Source: Dryas octopetala (Eukaryota > Streptophyta > Magnoliopsida > Rosales > Rosaceae). From it: DNA of 64,000 nt. Every line of letters starts with the position of its first letter. The first letter of the stretch is position 1. The notes under the pieces are model-generated. The model searched no databases and had not been told where the DNA came from. It saw only the letters and a program-made list of their open reading frames with translations. The translations under genes were made by a program, and so were the position numbers. Of this stretch, positions 56,408 to 64,000 are shown one piece after another. The DNA is taken from assembly GCA_963921425.1 (NCBI GenBank), contig OY992835.1, positions 620,001-684,000 of the forward strand, given 5' to 3'.

Positions 56408-57808
56408 TTGTTTTTCCCAAAAAAAAAAATGGTAAACAACATTTTTAGTCCCTATGTTTTGGTATGAAATTACATTTGGTCCTTATGGTTTTAATTTAAT
56501 TTGCCAATTTGATTTTTGTGTTTTATGTTGTTTACCATTTTAGGAAAATTTTAACAAAACCCAAATTTTCAATTTGGGATAAATTATTCATTTGTTTTTA
56601 AGAAAAATTTTGTTGGATGATTGAAAGACCATCTAATGTGCTTTCGAAAACTAATTCCTATTTTCATTCTCATATATATTTGCTACATAAAATGTGGCTC
56701 AAAAAATTTAAAAAATTTGAACTTCAAGTTTAAAATTTCTTTCAATTCTTGTTTGAAAATCAAATTCAAAACTACATACATGCTTTTCGGTCATTATTGA
56801 GTAAAATTCGCGAGTGTAAACAATAATTAATTTCGATTTAATAAATATTTTCATGGTGAGTGAAGAATGTCCTAAGATTACAAACAACATAAAACACAAA
56901 GACCAAAATGAAAAAATTGAAACCACGAGTATCAAATATGATTTCAAGCCAAAAAATGCAGTTTACTCAAAAAGAATACTAAAATAGATAAAATAGCATG
57001 GCCCAAGTTTTCTTGGATCAATATAAGGAGATCAGGCCGAGCTGCTAGCCCAATATAGAGGTTGAGTAAGTTGAAGAGCAGTCTGAACAACTAAGGCCCA
57101 TTATGGCACTAAAGGCCTTTTTAACTGGTCCAATGACCACAAAATTTCACAATTGGTCGTTTTGGCTTTCGCTCAAAAATTAAAAATTAAAAACGCTACT
57201 CCGTCAATGTCGGCCGAAATAGAATGTCTTTTATGCATCCAGCAGCCAAAAAATCACCTGTCGTCGGTTAAGTGCCGAATAAGCTAGTCATCACTTGCTG
57301 GTGTGACTTGTTTTACTCACACTTCTATTTTCGTGTAATTTTATATTTGATACAACAAATTGATTGTTACAATTTGGGTTCAAAACTAATTTTATTTTCA
57401 TGCAGTATCCATAATTAATTTGAGATGTTAAGAAAGCTTTTGAATGCTTAATTTTACATTTATTTTCCGCGTTACATGATTCTTATATATAATTTATTAA
57501 TTTAGTTGGTTTTACAAGCAGAGGAAGCTTATATTCATGGTTCACAAACATACAAGTAAATTCACTAAAATACTTATCCATGACCTCAAGTTACTTTTTC
57601 ACACAACAAAATGATCAACCAAGATCTGTTGGTAAACTACATATCACAGCATGAATACCTGGACTTTCCAAACAAGCTTCTATGACTATAATAAATCACA
57701 AGAAAACAGGAAGAATAATAAATAAAAAAATATAAAACAGAGATATTTTTAAAGAGAAAGAAAAACAAAAAAGAATACTATTCTTTACACAAATGAATGA
57801 GTACGTGT
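56408..57808. other. Intergenic DNA, no gene seen
   Basis: AT-rich; contains an inverted pair of AAATGGTAAACAACAT (56429) and ATGTTGTTTACCATTTTAG (about 56526), possibly a small nonautonomous element end. The part nearest 57808 may hold the 3' untranslated region of the bHLH gene. Confidence 0.5.
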
Positions 57809-58240
57809 CTACTCTTGATGGTGATCAGAACCTGCCAATGCCCGAACCATAATTTGCATGAGCCTGACTCTACTTTGCAAAGACAAAATGTAATCAGCTG
57901 TCTCTCTGAAAAGCCCATCAAGGCCCATGGAATCATTAGTGTTTGGAATGAGTGTCTTCAATGTTCTCACCTTTCTTTGAATCCCAATTTTTCTGCGCCT
58001 TAGCGTTGCACCTTGGAGGCCTGATCTCCTCCCCCTCTTCTTTAAACTCCTTCTTGGTAATCTCTTGTTCTTCAAAACAACCCCAGTACTTTTCTTAGTG
58101 ACCCTTTGTCTCATACCTTGGCTTTCCAGTGCTTTGTTGTTGATCCACAATGCCCCATTTGTGTAGGACTCTCCCTTATTTTCTTGGACCATACCTTTCA
58201 AATCAAGGGAAACAAGGAGAGGACGTTGTTGAGAACCCAT
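57809..58240 (-). CDS. UPB1: UPBEAT1-like atypical bHLH transcription factor
   Basis: Intact single-exon ORF of 143 residues from ATG 58240. The N-terminus is unconserved, followed by a very basic stretch (residues 45-90: KNKRLPRRSLKKRGRRSG) and a helix-loop-helix (about 87-134) reading VRTLKTLIPNTNDSMGLDGL and FRETADYILSLQSRVRLMQI. This wording matches plant UPBEAT1, a nuclear regulator that in Arabidopsis controls peroxidase genes and root growth; the related AIF/IBH1 group differs more. The protein lacks the canonical DNA-contact Glu of typical bHLH basic regions. It is the only undamaged ordinary gene here. A longer N-terminus than Arabidopsis UPB1 is noted. An orthology test is needed to exclude a paralogue. 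Confidence 0.85.
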   Translation of the reverse strand: MGSQQRPLLVSLDLKGMVQENKGESYTNGALWINNKALESQGMRQRVTKKSTGVVLKNKRLPRRSLKKRGRRSGLQGATLRRRKIGIQRKVRTLKTLIPNTNDSMGLDGLFRETADYILSLQSRVRLMQIMVRALAGSDHHQE

Positions 58241-58401
58241 ATATGTTTGAAAAGTACTTGATTATTAATCTCAAACAAAGATAGATTAACCAGCTTCCTC
58301 AAGATTAGTACTGCTCAAGGCTTTTTAGGTTAGCAGCTAGCTTTGGTTGTGTGAGATCAATGAAAACATAACCCTATAGCACAAATGGCACAAAGGGGGG
58401 T

Positions 58402-58409
58402 TTTTATAT
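58402..58409 (-). promoter_or_regulatory. TATA box of the bHLH gene
   Basis: Minus strand CATATAAAAACC, about 162 bp upstream of the ATG, which leaves room for a leader of about 130 bases. Confidence 0.6.
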
Positions 58410-60860
58410 GGTACAACTGGTGAATTGGGTTGGCGGCCATTAAGGATAATAAAAATTAATTAATGCCACAATGAGGGTAGGGACCACATGAGGACAATTT
58501 CATAGAAGGCCTCCAAGGGAATGGGGATATATATTAATTGTCATTACATGTTGCCAAGAGTACCAATTGGTGTGGCTTGTTTGCTTTGGGCATGTTCTCC
58601 AACTTATGCACATGCAACCACATGATTCTTCGTCACCACCTAAGCCCCCCTATGGCATGAACCACCACCTTTCATCACGCCCATCCCATTAAAAACACCC
58701 TGGATTATTCTTCTCCATCCCCCACTTTCCAAATTCAATGCTTTACATAATGTGAATTTGGGGTCCTTAATTAATTCCCTCATTCCAGCTCAATCAAACA
58801 TGGCATTCCCACATTTATAATTTCCTCATGGTGGTTAGGCCATGTTTCCAAACAGGAAACCTATAATAATTAAAACTATAAGCAATTAATTAAGTGGGAG
58901 TACTACAATTAATTGGGAGTGCTGGCCTATGTACATAACATTACTTGTCAATGTTTGGGGTTGAGAATGGTGGACAAATTAGATCTTAATGTTGGGATAA
59001 GGTATTGGTTCTGACATTCATTAACCCCAATTTCCATATCAAAGTGATATGATTGATGTCTAATGTGTCTTAGAAAAAACAATTCCTAAAGCCATGTTTG
59101 TAACATGTCTGCATCATAGTACCCCCATGAAACTTAAAACTTGGACAATCTTCCAGACAAATTAAGATGCATGCATCTTCTGTCACTCCCACTTTCGGTG
59201 GAGATCATACGTAGAAGGATTATTCAGATTGATATATTGGAGGATTAATATTTCTTTTAATTCTTCTAATTTCTTGCATGCATGTTTCTCTTAAAAACAA
59301 TTATATTTATATGATTACCAATACCTTCTAAATTAATTTTATAAAAAAATGTCATATATGATATTGTTGAAATTAACAGCATGACGACATATATGAATCA
59401 AATATATATATAATATGTAATATATAAGGGGTATGGTTCAATTTGGACCATTATTATGGATATTTTTTTAAGAGACTTAGAGTGCAGTTCATTTTATGAG
59501 TCTTTCTTAGACTAAAACCGGTAGTGATTTAGAATTTTTAATTAAATCCTTTTATTTTTCTTCTTTGACAGCTTTATGTTAGGTTTTAACTCCAAGATTT
59601 TTGGGCGAACTCGAAGTTAAAACCTAACATGCAACCTCTACAAAACCCACTTTATACCCTTGGAAAGGAAATACCCTTCAAATAGGCGGAAATACCATTC
59701 AAATCCGGGAACGACTTTATTACCAATTAAAATAATTTTCTTATAAATTAAAAAGATTTTATTATGAATTAAAAGGATTTTCTTATAAATTTTAAAACAC
59801 TCCTGATCTCAACCTAATTGTTTTTCTAAAATATCTAAACCTAATTATTTCTATTTTTTTTCATGTTATATATATGATATATACATAATGATGCGTGTAA
59901 GACAAAACAACCCTATCGGTTATTATGATAAATTGTAAGTGGGCAATGAGGGTCATAAAGTTTTGATCCACGACGTCCTAGAATTAACCAAAACTCTCAT
60001 TTCATATTAGATAATCATAGAATTCTAAAACCTTAATACCTAGATAAGAAAAGGGATGAATAATATACATTAAGCTAACTAGCTAAATAAAAATAAGGAC
60101 AAATTAGTTAAATACCAATTAATTAATTAAATCAAAGTAATTAAATCATTTGTACCGAATTAACCACTTGAATAAAATTCTCTTAAAGCGGAGGTGTGGT
60201 GGTTCCATTTTCCCTGAAAACCCAATTATCCCCAGTATATCTACCAGCTTAATTAAGCATGAGGCAGAGAACATGTTGCACATGCATATGCACTTGATGG
60301 TACTTATCTGGCCACCATATTATCGATCGAAGCTAATTGACCGAATGGTTCTAAATATGCAACGTGGCGAAACTGAGAACATGCAGGAGGGCTGGTAGCC
60401 TTCACCTTTTGTGGCCTCTTGCTAGCTACTTAATTATAATTTGCAATATATTGTCTATTGAACAAATATATGGATATGAATTAATGTACAGTGCATGTCC
60501 TTTGGCTGGTTATTAATTATATATTGCTTAATGTATATTAATTGGTGAATAAACTCGGTTGCCAAACAAATTAACAAATGTTGTGACGGCTATGCACATG
60601 GATTATCCTAACCTAATTAATAAATAAATATATATATAGACTATATATAGTCATGTCATGCAATGAATTATTGATTGGTCGTTCGATCTCTTTTAAGTTT
60701 TAAACATGCAAGCATGTTGAACTTTTCATTAGGTTTTATTCGAAACTAGCTAGCTAGGTACGTAGCTTGTTGACATACCTCTATCGATCTCTGCAAATTA
60801 ACCTTCTAGGCTATGCGACAAGCATGAGAAAAAATATATTTTATGTTGAAATTTTCAGTG
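58410..60860. other. Upstream and intergenic DNA of the bHLH gene, no further gene
   Basis: Low-repeat, AT-rich sequence, presumably including the upstream control region of the bHLH gene. The short ORFs (for example 60150-60398) have no domain. A 16-bp perfect hairpin is at 59576-59630. Confidence 0.5.
59576..59630. repeat. Perfect 16-bp inverted repeat with 23-base loop
   Basis: ATGTTAGGTTTTAACT at 59576-59591 and AGTTAAAACCTAACAT at 59615-59630. Confidence 0.9.
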
Positions 60861-61159
60861 GAGGATGGACATGGAAGCTGACCTCGATGATATTCATCGT
60901 TTTGGGGTTAATGTTCTAAAGGCTTTTTTACATTTTATCCACTTGAATTTTGGACTCAATTTCACTTTACCATTTAAAACAAAAAATTGTGTTAAATTAT
61001 CATTTGAATTAAAATTTTTTTTGCAAAGTACCACTTGTAACAGTAATGAATCTAGGAATTTTATCTCGGGGGTCATAGTGTAAAACTCGACGAGAGGCAG
61101 CAGGTCACAGACGGGTGGGAGCTGACCAGAGATGACTTGTAGGTAGGTGGAGCGTTCCA

Positions 61160-61462
61160 ATCTCGAAGGTTATGATAGACAGTGGTGTCACCGTCAATGT
61201 CATTCCTTTTGGTTAGATAAGAAAATTATACAAGACAGAGGCAGATCTTATGAGTACAGACCTTGTTCTCACTAGTTTCGCCGACGAGAAAATGAGAGCC
61301 AAAAGGGTCTTGCCTATGGAGCTCACTGTAGGGAGTAAGTCACGCCTTACAGCGTTTTATGTGGTTGAGTCCACGACTAACTACAATCTGCTACTCCGTC
61401 GAGATTGGATTCACACAAATTGGTGTGTACCTTCTTTGTTGCACCAAACACTAATATTTTAA
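61160..61462 (+). pseudogene. Gypsy aspartic protease fragment
   Basis: MIDSGVTVNVIPFG carries a DSG active site, then a stop (TAG near 61215). It continues in frame as TDLVLTSFADEKMRAKRVLP, STTNYNLLLRRDWIHTNWCV and PSLLHQTL. LL-RDWIH-N-CVPS-LHQ is a landmark of Ty3/gypsy proteases. No RT follows on the plus strand, so only this piece survives. Confidence 0.78.
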
Positions 61463-61697
61463 GCAGGGCCTTAGGCCTGTCTTCCAGAACCGTGATGGAT
61501 CCGCCTTTCAAAGGAACGCCAGATTTCTCGACGGGTTCTTCAGCAATCAAAGGAGTGTTCAAGAGAGTATCAGCTATGGCAGCCTTGCGCACTCCCCGAT
61601 TAGTGGGCATTGGGATCGGAATCCCAGCCCCGATAGTGATGGTGACGTCGGCGGTGGTGACGGAAGAAGAGGAAATAGAGGCAGATGAGGAAGCCAT
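61377..61697 (-). other. Uncertain minus-strand ORF with Ser-rich start
   Basis: 106 codons beginning MASSSASISSSSVTTADVTI, with no domain I recognise. A TATATAAAC motif on the minus strand at about 61838-61846 lies some 140 bp upstream of its ATG, a plausible promoter. It overlaps the protease fragment on the other strand, and the plus strand is also open here (61405-61716), so it may be an exon of an unknown gene, element-derived gag, or chance. Confidence 0.3.
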
Positions 61698-61699
61698 CG

Positions 61700-62570
61700 A
61701 TGATCTTAGGAAGTAAAAGGAAAGGATTGAGGTAGTTTTCTAGAAATGGCAAAGAACACAGAAAGGAAATTGCAGGGAATTCTGGGAAATTTGAAGATTT
61801 GAAAGCGTTAAAGGGAATGAGGGATTTTCAGTTTATATATAATGTGGAATGTAGAAATTTTTGAGTGGGGTTTGGTGAGAGATTTGAAATATAGATTAAT
61901 CTCTCATCGGATAAGGCAGGGATTTAATGCCTTGGGCGCAAAGAAAATTGATTAATTAAGGAAATAGGAGTCCATAGCAATAAGGAAAGAGTTTCTTAAC
62001 TTTAGGGCCTGATTACTATATAAGCAAGATATTGGAGGCATAAAATCTCTCAACACATCTGACAAAAATCAAGCACAAGCTTTTCAACACCTCAAGTTCT
62101 CGATTTCTCATAGATTTCAGTGTTCTTTAGTTTATCTGTTTCTCAAGACATAGTTCTTTGTTTTTGGCTCTTCGATCTAAGATCTTTTCTTAGTATCAAT
62201 TTCTTTGTTATTGTTCCTTTTTATTGTTTATTTTTCTAGTATGAGAGTTGTGGTGCGAACTACTATTGTTACTCAATTCCAAGACAGTAAGATTATTCAT
62301 ACCTTTTATATTAAAGTTCATAGCTTTTTCTTGCATCCAATCACTCAAGCACCTATTCATCGCATCTTTACTTTTGAGCACACAATCATAGTTTCACCGA
62401 GCATCTAAAGTCCTTGAGGATCAAGGCAGTAAGAACCTAGGCAAGTTTCTTGTTCCTTTCTAGCCAAGCAATTGTTTGGTTGGAAATCAGGGTCACAGCG
62501 CAATACATAAAAATATTCAGTCACAAACTTTCTGTCAACGGTCTCTCAGCTGAAAGGCAGTGGCACACCC
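61700..62570 (+). repeat. Probable LTR and leader of a gypsy element, limits unclear
   Basis: TATA box at 62017-62024 (TATATAAG) followed by a CT-rich leader. A segment near 62560-62580 (AGTGGCACACCCGCAATTTC) resembles the TGGCACRCCC primer-site wording of some Tat/Ogre elements. No second LTR was found. Confidence 0.4.
62017..62024 (+). promoter_or_regulatory. TATA box in the LTR-like region
   Basis: ACTATATAAGCAAG, followed by AT- and CT-rich leader-like DNA. Confidence 0.45.
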
Positions 62571-62639
62571 GCAATTTCATTTAAAGGACTGCAGTGTTCT
62601 TGCTAAGGGTCTCGGCAATCCTTGCCGTGATTTTTAGAG

Positions 62640-63240
62640 GTAACAGAAGTGTAGCCCAATTTGTAGTGAATAGTGGTTCTTAATTTGTTCACTTAAGTCA
62701 GTGATTTCAATCCCTTTTGTTGCAAGATCAGACCAACTAAAATTTGTTTCATTACATGAATTCATTCTTGGCAATTTTTTAAGTATTCTACAAGACAATG
62801 GTAAGCAGGTAGTGGTGTCCCTCATAGTAGGTTGCCCCGCCCCTAAAATATTGAAGTCTTCAAATTTTATATACTTATTAATCCCAAATTATGTAAATAT
62901 TGTGAGAGTCATATTTTTATGTTCTTCTCAAGTCTTTAAAATCTCATAACCATGGAATTAAATTTCGAAAATTAATTTCCTCAAAATTTCTTCGAAATTT
63001 TCATTTTTTTGAGGTTTCGAAATATTACCGAAACAAATTTTGTTAAAATTTTCACTTGTTTTAATTTAAATTTTCAACGAAATCGAAAATTCTTTTAAAA
63101 TTTTAATATTTTTAAACTCTCAAAATCTGAAATTTAATTCTTTTCTCATAACCACACCTATAAATAAGGCCTTAATTTAATTTTTTAGAGCCACGAAATA
63201 TCAGGGTTGGCCCTGGCCTAGACTAGGCCATTGATTATTT
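62640..63240. other. Intergenic, no gene seen
   Basis: AT-rich sequence with short AAATTTTCGAAA-type palindromic stretches near 62965-63100 and no ORF of note. Confidence 0.5.
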
Positions 63241-63241
63241 G

Positions 63242-63420
63242 TAGGGGTGGGCATAATAATCGGTGCACCGAAACACCGAACCAAACCGATCGAATAAAAA
63301 TTGAAAATACACGAGTTGACCCAAAAAGTCAACACCGTAAAACAATCGAACCAAACCGTATATGGACGGTTCCGGTTCTGGTTTCATACTCACTTTGCCC
63401 GAACCAAACCGATTCACACT
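63242..63420 (+). mobile_element. hAT-like nonautonomous element terminus
   Basis: Starts TAGGGGTGGGCATAATAATC, the TAGGGGTGGGCA end common to many plant hAT-type elements, with repeated CCGAACCAAACCGA. The other end is not visible before the AT-rich tract. Confidence 0.45.
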
Positions 63421-63905
63421 ATGTAATTTTAAAAAAATATAATTATATATTATTATGCACATTTTATACATTTTTGTACACATTTTTTTACATTTTTATA
63501 CACATTTTATACATTTTTATACACATTTATACATATTTATTTTAGACCCTAAAATATATTTTATATAACCCTATGGGTTTCATATTCTATATATATAATA
63601 ATATTTTAGTATATAATTTTAGTTATATCTTATATAATAAAATTAGTATATTCTATTTCTATATACTCTATACTCTATACTCTATAGTCTATATAATGTT
63701 TTATGTATATAGAGTTATATATAAACTTAGTATATAACTATATAGTTAGTAACTTAGTATATAGTTGTATATATACTATAGTAGTTATATATAACTATAT
63801 AAGTAAAATATAGTTATAGTAGTATACTAGTATATACTATAGTAGTATATATACTATAGTAGTATATAGTAGTATAACTATATAAGTAATATATACTATA
63901 GTAGT
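63421..63905. repeat. AT-rich low-complexity tract
   Basis: ACATTTTATAC repeats (63450-63540), then dense TATATA and TAGTATATA repeats with ACTATAGTAGTATA units near 63835-63905. Confidence 0.85.
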
Positions 63906-64000
63906 ATCAGGGCCCTTCCAATAAGGGATCCCTCATTTAGTGTTAAATAAGGGATCACCCTGTGTGGCCCACACGGGTCGTTTTGTGTTAATCCGAACGT
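63906..64000. other. Palindrome-rich sequence at the right edge
   Basis: AAGGGATCCCT palindrome, AAGGGATCACCCT and TGTGGCCCACAC in under 100 bp; possibly the end of another element continuing past the window. Confidence 0.35.

Noticed and set aside
60150-60398. 82-codon plus-strand ORF
   Set aside because: No recognisable domain, no promoter or splice signals, isolated in intergenic DNA.

Overview
The window is plant nuclear DNA from an angiosperm, probably a eudicot. Nearly all of it is transposable elements: Ty3/gypsy of the Athila, Tat and chromovirus types, Ty1/copia, Mutator-like, PIF/Harbinger, CACTA and hAT-like. There is one convincing ordinary host gene. No organellar or bacterial genes, rRNA, tRNA or CRISPR arrays were seen. 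The species cannot be named from the sequence alone.

Layout. 1-4448: 3' half of an Athila-type retrotransposon (integrase end, long 3' spacer, polypurine tract, 3' LTR), inserted into the reverse transcriptase of a Ty1/copia element whose remainder follows to about 6655. 6656-9235: decayed intergenic DNA. 9236-12366: a large solo gypsy-type LTR. 12464-22832: a complete but inactivated chromovirus (Tekay-like) on the minus strand, with two LTRs and a TCAAA target duplication, sitting in the 5' end of another copia element. 23549-25464: a second solo LTR related to the first. 25465-27540: the 5' part of a MuDR-like transposase gene. 27541-28562: a truncated LTR. 28594-31050 and 31075-38636: two degraded Tat-lineage elements in opposite orientation.

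38806-52176 is a PIF/Harbinger element with about 37-bp terminal inverted repeats. Its transposase gene is split by a 9,510-bp CACTA element (41731-51240) with 14-bp TIRs and an AAA target duplication. The CACTA element is the best preserved object here. Its TNP2 transposase gene (3 exons) and a second Transposase_24-like gene (6 exons) are both open across GT-AG introns, and a long inverted repeat lies just upstream of the transposase. 52177-56407 looks like the 3' part of another CACTA element. It carries an Ulp1-like peptidase remnant and one enolase exon, apparently captured from a host gene.

56408-61100 is the gene-bearing stretch: an intact single-exon atypical bHLH gene (UPBEAT1-like, minus strand, 57809-58240) with a TATA box, in otherwise quiet DNA. 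61160-64000 returns to repeats: a gypsy protease fragment, an LTR-like region, a hAT-like terminus and an AT-rich tract.

The genes do not form a pathway. The window is a record of successive nested insertions next to one regulatory gene.
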